From Ruegeria atlantica (GTDB lineage: Bacteria; Pseudomonadota; Alphaproteobacteria; Rhodobacterales; Rhodobacteraceae): DNA of 64,000 bases. Of this stretch, positions 49,109 to 59,202 are shown one piece after another. The notes under the pieces were generated by a model. That model saw only the letters and a program-made list of their open reading frames with translations, was not told the DNA's origin and made no database searches. The translations under genes were made by a program, and so were the position numbers. The stretch's first letter is position 1; every line of letters starts with the position of its first letter. The stretch lies in assembly GCA_013032095.1 (NCBI GenBank), contig WQBJ01000009.1, forward strand, positions 1-64,000. The letters run 5' to 3'.

Positions 49109-51544
49109 ATGAAAACCCGTACCAAGGTTGTTGTCATTGGCGGTGGTATTGCCGGATGCTCAACACTTTACCACCTGACCCAAGAGGGCTGGAGCGATGT
49201 TGTCCTGGTTGAGCGCAACGAGCTGACCAGTGGCACGACCTGGCACTCGGCCGCGCAAGTGACCAACTTTGGCATGAACCAGACTATGGTCGGGCTGAAG
49301 ACGCATTCGATCAATCTGTATAAGAAGCTGTCCGAAAACCCCGAGTATCCGATCAATTACCACCATGCGGATGGGGGTATACGGTTAGCCAACACCGAGG
49401 CCCAGATGCAAGGCTACCGCCATTTCGCCTCGATGGCGCGGGGCATGGGTGTTGAGTTCGAGGTAATCGACGCAGAAGAATGCGCCCGCCGTCACCCGCT
49501 GATCTCGACGACCAACCTGCTGGGCGGGCTGTGGGATCCGCTGGACGGAGATATTGATCCGGCACAGCTCTGCCAGGCGCTGGCCTATCACGCGCGTAAG
49601 GCCGGGGCCGAAGTATACCGCAACACGCCAGTCACCGCGCTGACCCAGCACAAGGACAACACCTGGACCGTGCATACCGAGCATGGTGACATTGACTGCG
49701 ATATCGTCGTCAATGCCTGCGGTTATCGTGTCAATGAAGTGGGGGCGATGATGGGTGTCCATCACCCGATCGCCTCGATGGAGCACCAATATTTTCTGAC
49801 CGAAGACATCCCCGGCATCGCTGAAGCCGGACACCGGATGCCGCTGCTGCGCTGCCCGATCTCGGATTACTATAGCCGCCAGGAAAAGGGCGGGTTACTG
49901 GTCGGGTTCTACGAGCAGGACTGTAAACCTTGGGGCATGGACGGGATCGACCCGAACTTCGTCAATGCGCTTTGCCCCGATGACCTGGATCGCGTCATGG
50001 ACGTGCTGGCAGGCGCCTTTGAGCGCATGCCCGCGCTGGAAGAAACCGGCATCCGCTCCATTGTTAACGGCCCGATTACCTATACAATCGACGGTGCACC
50101 TCTGGTCGGACCGATCCCCGGAAAGAGAAATGCTTTCTGTATCATCGGACTGCGCGCGGGTCTGGGCGAAGGCGGCGGCCATGGCTGGTTGCTGGCACAG
50201 CAGATCGTGCACGGTGAAGCCTGTTATGACACATGGTGCCTCGATCCGCGCCGCTTTACCGGTCACGCCAATGTAGAGCTGACTTCGCTGAAAGCAATCG
50301 AGGACTATCAAAACGAATTTCGCTTTCACTTCCCGCATGAACACCGACCGGCGGGGCGCCCAGCGAAGACAACGCCTCTGACGCCGATTCTCGCCGCAGA
50401 AGGTGCCGAATTTACGGTCGTGAACGGCTGGGAGCGGGTCGACTACATCAAGCCCGCTCCGGATTTTCACCCGAGCCTGACCTTCGATTTTGACGAAGCC
50501 TTTGACGTGGTTGCAGGTGAGATCAGGAACGTCCAGAACAATGTCGGCCTTTGCGAGGTCAACGGCTTCAATCGGTTTGAAATTACCGGTACCGACCGCC
50601 ACAACTTTCTGGATCGTATGTTCTGCGGCAACATCACCAAACGCGTGGGCCGGGTTGGGTTGGGCTATCTGCTGAACCATCATGGCATGGTCAAAGCTGA
50701 AGCCACAGTCGCCAACCTGCCCGCGAGCGACCGCGGCCCCGACCGGGTCTGGTATGGCTCGGCAGCAGCGAGTGAGTATCATGACATGGATTGGCTGACC
50801 CAGCATCTGCGCAACGACGAGGATGTACAGATCCGGTCGTTAACCAACGATCAGACAATTTTGGTGCTTGCAGGCCCCAAGGCGCGGGACGTGCTGTCCG
50901 CCTGCGCGCGCGGCGATTGGTCGAAAGAGGCCTTTCCCTGGCTCTCAGTCCGCGAGTGCTTTGTCGGCTTTGCACCTGCTACGGTGATGGGCGTCAGTTT
51001 CTCGGGCGAGCTGGCCTATGAGATCCACGTGCCCAACGCCTCGCTCTATGCCGCCTATCTGGCGCTGCGCGCGGCAGGTGAAGCGCACAGCATGAAGCTG
51101 TTCGGCGTGCGCGCAGTTGAATCGATGCGGATGGAGAAAGGCTTCCTGCACTGGAAGGCTGACATCCTGACTGAATTCGACCCGTTCGAGACGGCACTGG
51201 ATCGGTTTGTCCATCTGAACAAGGGCGATTTTGTCGGCAAGGAGGCCCTGTCGCTCCGACAAACCGAGGGGCCGCGCAAAAAACTGGTGACGCTGAAGAT
51301 TGATGCCACCCATGCCCCTGCGCATGGCGGCGCTTCGCTGATGCATGGAGATCGGGTTGTCGGGACTATCACTTCGGGCGAATGGGGACACCGCACCGGG
51401 TTGAACCTTGCCTACGCCTTTGTGACCCCGAACATGGCCTCAGTGGGCAGTACAATGCAGTTGGACTTGTATGGAGACCTTGTAGCTGCGGAGGTCATCG
51501 CGCCGTCGCCTTACGATCCCGATTATACGCTGATGCGTGGCTGA
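49109..51544 (+). CDS. FAD-dependent dehydrogenase with C-terminal GcvT domains (dimethylglycine/sarcosine dehydrogenase-like)
   Basis: This 811-residue protein has an N-terminal FAD-binding Rossmann domain (KVVVIGGGIAGCSTLYHL) with ERNELTSGTTWHSAAQ; the His in GTTWHSAA is where FAD is covalently bound in mammalian dimethylglycine dehydrogenase. A FAO_M linker follows, then GcvT-type aminomethyltransferase domains from about residue 440 to the end. Such enzymes oxidise N-methyl groups and transfer the one-carbon unit to tetrahydrofolate. I start at 49109 (MKTRTKVVVIG) since GGAGG lies 10 bases upstream; an earlier in-frame start at 49028 is less likely. The substrate is not determined. Confidence 0.88.
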   Translation: MKTRTKVVVIGGGIAGCSTLYHLTQEGWSDVVLVERNELTSGTTWHSAAQVTNFGMNQTMVGLKTHSINLYKKLSENPEYPINYHHADGGIRLANTEAQMQGYRHFASMARGMGVEFEVIDAEECARRHPLISTTNLLGGLWDPLDGDIDPAQLCQALAYHARKAGAEVYRNTPVTALTQHKDNTWTVHTEHGDIDCDIVVNACGYRVNEVGAMMGVHHPIASMEHQYFLTEDIPGIAEAGHRMPLLRCPISDYYSRQEKGGLLVGFYEQDCKPWGMDGIDPNFVNALCPDDLDRVMDVLAGAFERMPALEETGIRSIVNGPITYTIDGAPLVGPIPGKRNAFCIIGLRAGLGEGGGHGWLLAQQIVHGEACYDTWCLDPRRFTGHANVELTSLKAIEDYQNEFRFHFPHEHRPAGRPAKTTPLTPILAAEGAEFTVVNGWERVDYIKPAPDFHPSLTFDFDEAFDVVAGEIRNVQNNVGLCEVNGFNRFEITGTDRHNFLDRMFCGNITKRVGRVGLGYLLNHHGMVKAEATVANLPASDRGPDRVWYGSAAASEYHDMDWLTQHLRNDEDVQIRSLTNDQTILVLAGPKARDVLSACARGDWSKEAFPWLSVRECFVGFAPATVMGVSFSGELAYEIHVPNASLYAAYLALRAAGEAHSMKLFGVRAVESMRMEKGFLHWKADILTEFDPFETALDRFVHLNKGDFVGKEALSLRQTEGPRKKLVTLKIDATHAPAHGGASLMHGDRVVGTITSGEWGHRTGLNLAYAFVTPNMASVGSTMQLDLYGDLVAAEVIAPSPYDPDYTLMRG

Positions 51545-51663
51545 ATCTGTCATGACAGAAGTTTCCGTCACGCTTCTGGTGGACGAGAGCTAGGTCACGA
51601 TAGAACTCGCATTGATGTAGGAAGTCCTGCGTATCACCACGCGGTTGAACACCGACATCGGTG

Positions 51664-52194
51664 TTGTGACCTTAACTCCTAGCCTTGGGCGAGCTGTGCC
51701 AGCATTATGACATCCCGTTCATTCTGGAATTGCTTGCCTATGCGGACGACACACGATCGGACGGGCCGGAAAAGACCGCGCTGGACTCTGTAGCAACCTT
51801 TGCCCAGCCCGAATATCTCGTCGACGCGTTTCTGATCGAAAGCCCGGTTCCGGCGACGGAAATTACCGAGTTCGATGGGCTGAGTGAGATTGCCGGTCGC
51901 CCGTGGACCATGATGTCGATGGGAGCGGATATGGGGCAGTTTCACCGTATAATGCGCTTTGCCCATGCTGCGAAATGCTCGGGCTATCTGGCCGGGCGGG
52001 CCTATTGGCATGGTGCTTTGAAACACTACCCGAATTGAGGTGAGGTATCGTCGGTCATGGTCGCAACCGCTCGGACCCTTGTCGAACCTCTGAACACCCT
52101 GACTAAGACGCACGCTGCACCGGATCATGCGTTTCATGCGATTTCGAACCGGCAAACAGGTCCACAATTCTGTCAATCCTATCAGGATCTCTGA
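51664..52194 (+). pseudogene. Remnant of a LacD-like (tagatose-bisphosphate/sulfofructose-type) aldolase
   Basis: An open frame from about 51685 to 52038 encodes only the C-terminal half of a class I aldolase: GELCQHYDIPFILELLAYAD, FLIESPVPATE, PWTMMSMGADMGQFHRIMRF and KCSGYLAGRAYW. A frame change at about 52040 leads to the expected tail up to the stop at 52194 (LNTLTKTHAAPDHAF and FCQSYQDL). The N-terminal half with the substrate-binding region is missing, replaced by unrelated sequence. It is therefore a truncated and frameshifted pseudogene. Confidence 0.7.
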
Positions 52195-52779
52195 AACAGA
52201 AACCCGCTACCAATCTTCGATCCGCGTCTCGCATAGTTTGGCGTGACGACGGAAATCAATATCTGCTCGACCTGCAGACTAGGTGAATTTTCACCCACGG
52301 CTTTAGCCACGTTGAATTTCAAAGCCAATAAATTACGGCTGTTGCGCAACCCATTGCGATTGATAATTAAAAAAGACAATCCTGTTCGGATCGCGCTCAT
52401 CATGAACATGAGGCTTGCCACGGGAATTCGGGGGTCAGTGCTCCAGACCGGCTATCTGCGCGTCGCTAAGCTAAATAAATAAAATGGCAGTTTCAGAAAC
52501 GAGCTGCTTGATGGCAAACTCGTCTTCACCCTGCGAGGGCTCCAAATTTTGATCTAAACACGGTGCGGATACTACAACTGCAAACGTCCTCATGGTGTTC
52601 AGGGTTATCTTGCAGTGCAACAAACAGCCGAGATTGAAACGCGCATTAATCTAGCGCATAGTCGCTTGAAGCTGTCCTATCCAATCGCAAATAGTCAAAG
52701 GGAATCAAGGTGCTTAAGCAGTGCCACTGCTTTCACTAAGATCAATTACCGATAGCAGAGGCCGCAATGCGTCCAGTTA
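52195..52779. other. Eroded intergenic stretch
   Basis: About 580 bases with no convincing gene. A 79-codon open frame at 52243 begins MTTEINICSTCRLGE, faintly like DUF1636 proteins, but the rest does not follow the family. Base composition is lower in GC than the neighbours. Together with the aldolase and DUF3604 remnants on either side it marks a decayed segment. Confidence 0.35.
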
Positions 52780-53044
52780 ATATACTGAAGACCATCCCCG
52801 TCCACTTCGCAATGACACCGTTCAAGGCGCAGGAACGCGTCGCGGTCCCGCCAGAAAGCAGTGGGTATTCGCTGTGTCTGGAAATGGATTTTCCAATCAC
52901 GTACTGCTCGGCGATACACATCTTCATACTGCTTGCTCGATCTATGCCGGCTTTACTCTGGCGGCCCTGTCCGCCGATGGCATCAAAACATTCGGAGGCC
53001 AGCGGCCTGACGTTGTCCCAGTTCCGATACAGGAGTACGCCTAA
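52780..53044 (+). pseudogene. Remnant of a DUF3604 family protein
   Basis: A short frame running into a stop at 53044 contains VLLGDTHLHTACSIYAGFTL, which matches the GDTHLHTSxSxDA block near the N-terminus of DUF3604 proteins (PHP-like metal site). Nothing of the remaining several hundred residues follows. From memory, DUF3604 genes commonly stand directly upstream of a membrane parvulin and a HupE/UreJ gene, as here. So this looks like the stub of a deleted third gene of that set. Confidence 0.5.
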
Positions 53045-53133
53045 GCATCTCCAATCCTGTGAACTCCATGCTAATACTTTCGAGCAAACAATTTCATCGC
53101 CGTCCCGCACCTTACGTCAAGTTGTAGTCTGAT

Positions 53134-53976
53134 ATGCGCATCCTCAAAGAACCTTTGTTTCACTTTTTCCTTCTGGGTGTCGCGATCTTCGGTTGGTTCA
53201 GTTATCTGAATGATCCGCTGTCTGCGCGCGACGACGGCAATCAGATCGTTTTCGATGAACAGGATATCGACCGCCTGATCAACCAATTCCAATCAACTTG
53301 GCAACGCCTACCTACGCCTCAGGAATTGAATGGAATGCAAGACGCTCTCCTGCGGCAAGAGATTTTGGTACGCGAGGCCCGCGCCCTTGGCCTGGATCAA
53401 GGCGACAGTGTGGTACGCAACCGTTTAGCCCAGAAAATGGAATTTCTGACCCTGTCCCTGGCCCAATCAACCAACCCGGATGACGCGACGCTGCAGGCTC
53501 ATCTGACTGAGAACAACGAGCGGTTTATGCAACCTGGCCGGCTGGCGTTCCAGCAGATCGGGCTGGATCCATCTGCTGATCCGACACAGATTGACGCAAT
53601 GCTGGTAGCGCTGAATGGCGGGGCCGACCCTGAACTGTTTTCAGGACCAAGCCTACTGCCACCCAACCAACCGCTTAGCAATGCCCAACAGGTGGACGCT
53701 AAATTCGGTCGCGGTTTTTTCGCCTCTCTCGAGGAGCTACCGCAAGGCAAGTGGGGTGGCCCGGTTCCGTCAAGCTACGGGTTACATCTTGTCAAAATTG
53801 ACATGAACGAGCCCGCAAGCCTGCCGTCCCTTGATCAGATCCGCGATGCCGTCTTGTTCGATTGGCGGCGTGATTTGAAAACTGAACTTTCAGACGCGCA
53901 ATTTGACGCGCTGCAGGCGAAATACGAAGTCACGATCCCGACTGCCGAAGATATCGCCCGGAGATTGGGCCAGTGA
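53134..53976 (+). CDS. Membrane-anchored parvulin-type peptidyl-prolyl isomerase
   Basis: This 280-residue protein has one N-terminal membrane anchor (LKEPLFHFFLLGVAIFGWFSYL) followed by a SurA-type helical segment (DIDRLINQFQSTWQRLPTPQELNGMQDALLRQEI) and a parvulin rotamase-like domain at about residues 130-230 (FASLEELPQGKWGGPVPSSYGLHLVKID). It would act in the periplasm. It overlaps the HupE/UreJ gene by 4 bases. Homologous pairs often follow a DUF3604 gene, of which only a remnant is left here. Confidence 0.8.
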   Translation: MRILKEPLFHFFLLGVAIFGWFSYLNDPLSARDDGNQIVFDEQDIDRLINQFQSTWQRLPTPQELNGMQDALLRQEILVREARALGLDQGDSVVRNRLAQKMEFLTLSLAQSTNPDDATLQAHLTENNERFMQPGRLAFQQIGLDPSADPTQIDAMLVALNGGADPELFSGPSLLPPNQPLSNAQQVDAKFGRGFFASLEELPQGKWGGPVPSSYGLHLVKIDMNEPASLPSLDQIRDAVLFDWRRDLKTELSDAQFDALQAKYEVTIPTAEDIARRLGQ

Positions 53977-54980
53977 TGAAACGCCTTCTGCTGATCTTAC
54001 TGCTTGTTCTATTGCCTGGCGTCCAGGCCTATGGGCACGCATTGGAGCCAGGATTTGCAGATGTCCGCCAATTGACCCCAGACACGTGGCAAGTTTTTTG
54101 GCGCAAGCCCGATGTTGCGGGCAGGCCTATGGCAATCGAGCTGCAACTGCCCGAAACCTGCACCCCGAGGGACGGTCCTGAACCGGGATTTGATGGCTCG
54201 GCCTGGCTCGCGGCTTGGGTCTCGGATTGTCCCGGCGGCCTGGCGCAGGGAACGGTTTCTGTTTTGGGGCTGTCAGCGCAGCGGACCGATGTTCTGTTGC
54301 GGATTCAGCTGCTGGATGGGGCAACCGATACTATCCGGCTGACGCCGGACCAGGCCGAGTATCTCGTTCCCGAACAACCCGGTACTCTGGGCATTTTCAC
54401 CAGTTATCTGGCTCTGGGTTTTGAGCATATCCTTGAAGGCTGGGATCACCTTCTTTTTGTGTTTGCCCTATTGTTGTTGATCCGGGATTTTTGGCGGCTG
54501 GTTGGCGCAATTACCGCCTTTACGCTTGCGCATTCCATTACTCTGGCGCTGGCGGCGCTAGGTCATATTTCGGTTCCTGGTCCTCCGGTCGAGGCAATCA
54601 TCGCGCTTTCTATTGTTTTTCTGGCTGTCGAAGCACTCAAATCGCGTGCTGGACATGAGCGCCTGTCCGAACGGTTCCCTTGGCTAATAGCTTTTGCGTT
54701 CGGGCTTCTGCATGGGTTGGGGTTTGCTGGCGCCCTACGCGAGATCGGTTTGCCAGCCCAAGACGTTGCTACAGCTCTGCTGGCTTTCAATTTGGGTGTA
54801 GAGGCCGGACAGCTTGCTTTTGTAAGTATTGTTCTGATGACCGCATTGCTATTGCGCACCATTGCGCCGCAAATCGCTGCAATGTGGCGGGCTCCGGGCA
54901 GCGCCTCTGGGGCCGTTATCAGCTATTGCGTTGGCGCGATCGCAACATTCTGGTTCGTTGAACGAATTATGTCTTTCTGA
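53973..54980 (+). CDS. HupE/UreJ-family membrane protein
   Basis: This 335-residue protein has a signal-like N-terminus (MKRLLLILLLVLLPGVQAYG), a ~125-residue periplasmic part, then about six C-terminal helices of the HupE/UreJ type (FLALGFEHILEGWDHLLFVF, GLLHGLGFAGALREIGLPA). Conserved His in GFEHILEGWDH and LAHSITLALAA could bind metal. HupE and UreJ are nickel or cobalt permeases; for this long variant transport is only inferred. It is translationally coupled to the parvulin gene. Confidence 0.82.
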   Translation: MMKRLLLILLLVLLPGVQAYGHALEPGFADVRQLTPDTWQVFWRKPDVAGRPMAIELQLPETCTPRDGPEPGFDGSAWLAAWVSDCPGGLAQGTVSVLGLSAQRTDVLLRIQLLDGATDTIRLTPDQAEYLVPEQPGTLGIFTSYLALGFEHILEGWDHLLFVFALLLLIRDFWRLVGAITAFTLAHSITLALAALGHISVPGPPVEAIIALSIVFLAVEALKSRAGHERLSERFPWLIAFAFGLLHGLGFAGALREIGLPAQDVATALLAFNLGVEAGQLAFVSIVLMTALLLRTIAPQIAAMWRAPGSASGAVISYCVGAIATFWFVERIMSF

Positions 54981-55269
54981 GGCACGTGACGCCGGTGCAA
55001 AGCGACTACTTTGCTATTTGCAGCTTTGCTGTAAGGCCAATCGTGTCTCGCAGACCTGTTCCATTGTCACAGTAGTCACGTTCGTAACTCCACATATAGA
55101 TCAGGTCAGAACAAAGGCTACAAAGTGCGGCAAGACTGCCGTTTGTCGCCTTGGCAAGTTGTTTTGCTCAGAACCTTTATGCGCGATCGCAATTTTTGTC
55201 TTGAGACAAGTGGCAAAACAAAGCAACGTCGATCCAGTTTTTTGGTTCAGGAAAAATAAGGTAGGCGAC

Positions 55270-55602
55270 ATGGCTGGCAAATTTGAAATCTTTGAAGACA
55301 AAGCCGGAGAGTATCGGTTTAGGCTGAAGGCCGGAAATGGTGAAATCATTTTGGCCAGTGAAGGCTATGTCCAAAAGGCCAGTGCCGAAAACGGCATTGA
55401 ATCAGTAAAAACGAACGCGGTGAATGACGACAGGTACGAACGCAAAGAAACCAAATCCGGTGGGCACATGTTTAACTTGAAAGCCAGCAATGGGCAGGTA
55501 ATTGGCACCAGCGAAAGCTACAGCAGCGGATCTGCTCGAGACAATGGCATTGAGTCCGTCAAGCGAAACGCACCCGAAGCACGCGTCGAAGATCTGACCT
55601 GA
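55270..55602 (+). CDS. YegP/DUF1508 family protein with two repeats
   Basis: This 110-residue protein contains two tandem DUF1508 repeats. Each has the pattern FEIFEDKAGEYRFRLKAGNGEIILASEGY, then KASAENGIESVKTNA, and the second repeat is MFNLKASNGQVIGTSESY followed by SARDNGIESVKRNAP. The start at 55270 (MAGKFEIFEDKAG) is the family start; a longer upstream frame reads through non-coding DNA. The function is unknown. A strong terminator follows. Confidence 0.9.
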   Translation: MAGKFEIFEDKAGEYRFRLKAGNGEIILASEGYVQKASAENGIESVKTNAVNDDRYERKETKSGGHMFNLKASNGQVIGTSESYSSGSARDNGIESVKRNAPEARVEDLT

Positions 55603-55635
55603 CCAAGGCAGAGCGTTTTATCTGAAATTCAATCC

Positions 55636-55668
55636 GGTGGCGGAGCAATGCTCGGCCACCTGTTTTTT
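55636..55668 (+). terminator. Intrinsic terminator after the YegP-like gene
   Basis: GGTGGCGGAGCA and TGCTCGGCCACC form a near-perfect 12-bp stem with a single mismatch and run into TGTTTTTT. It ends the short unit of the YegP-like gene. Confidence 0.85.
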
Positions 55669-56318
55669 CTGGGAATGTGTACAGAGTTCGACCACGATAG
55701 CCTTTGTCGCAGGTGAATGTCGTTGAAGAGCTAGCGCTAGAGTTCCCCTCGCTCAACAAGTGCTATGCGCAGTCAGCTGGACGGCATTCGCAAATCTTGC
55801 GCGATCCAACCTGGGCTCAATCCATCGGACGGACGCACTTTGTGCGCAAAACCTGCTAGCAAGCGTCCGGCCCCCCTGGGTGAAGGTCTTGTTCCTCGCC
55901 CGGCAAGCCGATGGTCGATCCCCGTTCGGATCGGATACTGCTCAGTGAGAAGCGCTGCGTTTCCCGCCGTACAAGAGGCATGATCATAACGATCCATAAA
56001 GAGAAGACCATCTTCTGCGATGCGATCGATGTTTGGCGTTTAACAACACATCATTCCGCGGTGTTAGGCAGAGATATTCCACATTCCGACATCGTCGCCC
56101 CAAATGACAGGGATATTGGCGCGCTGAAACATTAACTGGAATTTGGGGGAACACGCATTTTCAGCCTTTTTCCGATCAGTTACGGCAAGCCAACAGAGCA
56201 CGTTCAGAATGCAAAAATCTGCAATCAGATCGGATGCATCCTGTTTGAACTTCGCACGCGACATCAGGATGTCGCCGGTTTTGTATACAGTTTCCAAAGT
56301 GTGCTCTAGCCATCGGGT
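55669..56318. other. Intergenic stretch before the MFS transporter
   Basis: About 650 bases with open frames up to 77 codons on both strands, none recognisable and none with a good ribosome binding site. It probably contains the MFS promoter at its right end. No mobile element or RNA gene was recognised. Confidence 0.4.
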
Positions 56319-57563
56319 ATGATACGCGCATTAAATGAAAACTGGGCTCTGTTTCTTGGGATGCTGATGCTCATGGTTGCCAACGGCCTTTTGGCGACCC
56401 TGCTGACTATTCGGGGCGCAAGCCTTGGGTTCAGCGATTTCACAATTTCCGTGATGCAAGCCAGCTACCCCCTTGGCGCGCTGGCCGGTACCGCCCTGGC
56501 ACCGAGGTTGGTTGAAAACGTCGGGCACATTCGCGCATTCTCTGCCCTTGCGTCCTTGGTTTCCATCGCAGCCATTGTGCACCTTTTGACCAGCGATGCC
56601 ATCAGCTGGAGCATCATGCGGTTGCTTGGCGGGTTTTGTTACCCAGGTCTCTACGTGATCACCGAGAGTTGGCTGAACGCAAAATCCGAAAACAACACGC
56701 GTGCTCAGGTTCTATCGCTTTACTTTATTATTCAGCTTGCCGGGCCTGCCCTAGGTACAGCGCTGGTCGGCTTCCCCGATCCCACGGGAAATTTGTTGTT
56801 TGGCTTCGTATCAATTCTGATTTCACTGTCCATTGTACCGTTGCTTTTGTCCGGCAACAAAGCACCGGATTACGTCGCGCCAGAACGCATGTCCGTGGCT
56901 GGGCTGTACAAGATTTCACCTGTCGCCGTTCTTGGTATCACTATCGTCAGCATTGGCGTTTCAGCCTCTTACATCACGTTGCCCCTTTACGCCCTGCAAC
57001 AAGGATTTACGGCTGCACAGGCCTCTGGTGCACTCGTCGCAGCCCTAATCGCCGGGGCGCTTGTCCAATATCCTATCGGTTGGATTTCCGACCATACTGA
57101 CAGGCGCTACGTGATCATAGGTTTAGGGGTTATCACAACCCTGGCCAGTCTGTGGATGGTAGTGGATACGTCAGCGGCGCATATTGTGTATGGGTTTGTT
57201 CTGGTCGCGATCGGACTGTATCCTGCCTATTCTATCCTGACGGCGCACGCGAACGATCAGCTTAAACTGTCTCAAATTGTGCCGGCCAGTGGCACCATGG
57301 TCTTGCTTCTGAACATAGGTCTGCTCATTGGTACGTTGCTGGGTCCCAACTCCATATCTCTGTTCGGTGGCCGGGGTCTGCAGTTTCTTCTGGCTGGACT
57401 AGGTGCAATCGTGGCGCTGGTTGCATTGATCCGGCGGGTTCAAGTTGCCGCTCCAACTGAAACCGGGGACGTACAGGTTGTTGGCGTCATCGGCACTGCA
57501 CAACCAGGCGTATTACAGGCCGAGGCGCTGATTCAGGAAGAAGACCCGGATGCAGGGCAGTGA
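56319..57563 (+). CDS. MFS transporter (YcaD-like)
   Basis: This 414-residue membrane protein has 12 predicted helices in the major facilitator arrangement. The TM2-3 loop and following helix read ASYPLGALAGTALAPRLVENVGH and the second half carries PIGWISDHTDRRYVI, the A-motif equivalent. It resembles the YcaD/UMF1-like group of MFS carriers with no known substrate. It begins ATGATACGC at 56319. There is no clear operon partner; the next gene is convergent. Confidence 0.85.
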   Translation: MIRALNENWALFLGMLMLMVANGLLATLLTIRGASLGFSDFTISVMQASYPLGALAGTALAPRLVENVGHIRAFSALASLVSIAAIVHLLTSDAISWSIMRLLGGFCYPGLYVITESWLNAKSENNTRAQVLSLYFIIQLAGPALGTALVGFPDPTGNLLFGFVSILISLSIVPLLLSGNKAPDYVAPERMSVAGLYKISPVAVLGITIVSIGVSASYITLPLYALQQGFTAAQASGALVAALIAGALVQYPIGWISDHTDRRYVIIGLGVITTLASLWMVVDTSAAHIVYGFVLVAIGLYPAYSILTAHANDQLKLSQIVPASGTMVLLLNIGLLIGTLLGPNSISLFGGRGLQFLLAGLGAIVALVALIRRVQVAAPTETGDVQVVGVIGTAQPGVLQAEALIQEEDPDAGQ

Positions 57564-57681
57564 AACAGGTAAAGGTGTGTTTTTCGTTCCTGGTATCAGG
57601 CGCCTTGCTTTGGCAACAGGGCAACGAAGAAAGCCAAGAAGATCAGGCTCCTATCTAAAACTGGTCGACGCAAGGCAATCC

Positions 57682-59202
57682 TCAGTGCCAGATGTCTGGA
57701 AGCTTTTCCTTTTTTCGGGCCATGAAACCGCACAACCCATCGTCGACCCCCTCATCCAGCGGCGGCGCTTCGTAGGTTCTGAGTTGCTCTTTCCACTTCT
57801 GGTTGGCGCGCTGAGCCATGTCTGTGCCGCCCTTTTCGAACCAGGTTTCAAACGCTTGCGTGTCTGACAATTCGGCATCGTAAAAAGCAGTTTCGTAGTG
57901 CCTTAGCGTGTGGTCACATCCAAAGAAGTGGCCACCCGGGCCTACTTCGGCAAAGGCGTCCATTGCAAAGGCATCCTGATCAATTGGCAGCCCTTTAAGG
58001 AAACGGTGCATTGCACCCAGATAATCTGCATCCATGACCAGTTTTTCGTAAGACAGGGTCAGTGCCCCTTCCAGCCAGCCCGCGGATTGCAAGACAAAAT
58101 TTGCCCCACTCAGAACGGAGGCATGTAAGGCGGTCACGCTTTCCATCATCGACTGCGCATCCGGCAGCTTGGAGCTGGTGAATGCGCCCGAGCACCGAAT
58201 TGGAAGGCCAACGCGCCGCGCGAGCTGCCCGGCTACGTAGGACGCCAGCGCCGATTCCGGGGTGCCGAAAGAAGGCGAGCCAGATTTCAGATCCACTGAC
58301 GTGACAAAGTTGCCAAAGACTACCGGTGCACCCGGCCGGGCAAGTTGCGCAAGCGCGCAACCCACCAACACCTCGGAATAAGCCTGAGTCACGGCAGCAA
58401 TCATCGACACCGGAGCCGTCGCGCCGCCCAAAACGAAGGGAACGATGACAGGGCATTGCCCAGCAGCCGCGTAGGTGCGGATTGCACCGGACATCGCGTG
58501 ATCGAAAACCAATGGTGAGTTCATGTTGATGTTGCCCATGATCACGCAGTTTTCGTCGACAAAGTCGCGCCCGAACACAATACGCGCCATTTCGATACTG
58601 TCCGCCGCGCGCTCGGGTGCGGTCACCGATCCCATGAAGGGCTTGTCGCTCCATTTAAGATGAGCATAGACCATGTCCAGATGCCGTTTGTTCGCTGGCA
58701 GATCTGTCGGCTCACAGGTTGTTCCACCCGAATGATGCAGCCAGGGCGAGGCATATACCAGCTTGGTCAGGTTTTCGAAGTCCTGAATGGTGCCATAGCG
58801 GCGCCCATTTTCGAGGTCGCTGACAAAAGGCATACCGTAAGCAGGTGCAAACACGACATTGTTTCCGCCAAGTTCGATCGTTCGCGCCGGGTTGCGTGCA
58901 TGTTGGTGGAATTTCTTCGGCGCGGTCTTGAGCAATTTGTAGAGCAAACCAGGCGGGAACCGCACCCGATCCCCAAAGATGTCTGCACCCTCCTTGCGCC
59001 AGAGTTCCAAGGCTTCGGGATCGTCTATGAACCGAACCCCGACCTCATTCAATAGACGTTCGGAATGCGCCTCGATCATCTCCAGACCTTCCTCACGCAT
59101 CAGGTCATACGTTGGTATCTCACGGCGAACACCCGTGATGATCAAAGGCTCTGAGATACTCGAATTGCGACGCTCCCGGCGCCGATGAGCGGTACGTGGC
59201 AT
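57682..59202 (-). CDS. Second trimethylamine-methyltransferase family protein (MttB-like)
   Basis: This protein of 506 residues (start at 59202, MPRTAHRRRERR; a longer form from 59226 is possible) is a second MttB-family member. Family regions are EMIEAHSERLLNEVGVRF, HARNPARTIELGGNNVVFAPAYG and DAQSMMESVTALHASVLSGANFVLQSAGWLEGAL. There is no in-frame amber codon, so it is a non-pyrrolysine type. It is only distantly similar to the copy at 47393, so the two likely act on different methylated substrates. No corrinoid protein gene is adjacent. Confidence 0.85.
   Translation of the reverse strand: MPRTAHRRRERRNSSISEPLIITGVRREIPTYDLMREEGLEMIEAHSERLLNEVGVRFIDDPEALELWRKEGADIFGDRVRFPPGLLYKLLKTAPKKFHQHARNPARTIELGGNNVVFAPAYGMPFVSDLENGRRYGTIQDFENLTKLVYASPWLHHSGGTTCEPTDLPANKRHLDMVYAHLKWSDKPFMGSVTAPERAADSIEMARIVFGRDFVDENCVIMGNINMNSPLVFDHAMSGAIRTYAAAGQCPVIVPFVLGGATAPVSMIAAVTQAYSEVLVGCALAQLARPGAPVVFGNFVTSVDLKSGSPSFGTPESALASYVAGQLARRVGLPIRCSGAFTSSKLPDAQSMMESVTALHASVLSGANFVLQSAGWLEGALTLSYEKLVMDADYLGAMHRFLKGLPIDQDAFAMDAFAEVGPGGHFFGCDHTLRHYETAFYDAELSDTQAFETWFEKGGTDMAQRANQKWKEQLRTYEAPPLDEGVDDGLCGFMARKKEKLPDIWH

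Noticed and set aside
52243-52482. Possible DUF1636 protein (MTTEINICSTCRLGE...)
   Set aside because: Only the first dozen residues look like the family; the remainder does not, and it lies in an eroded region.
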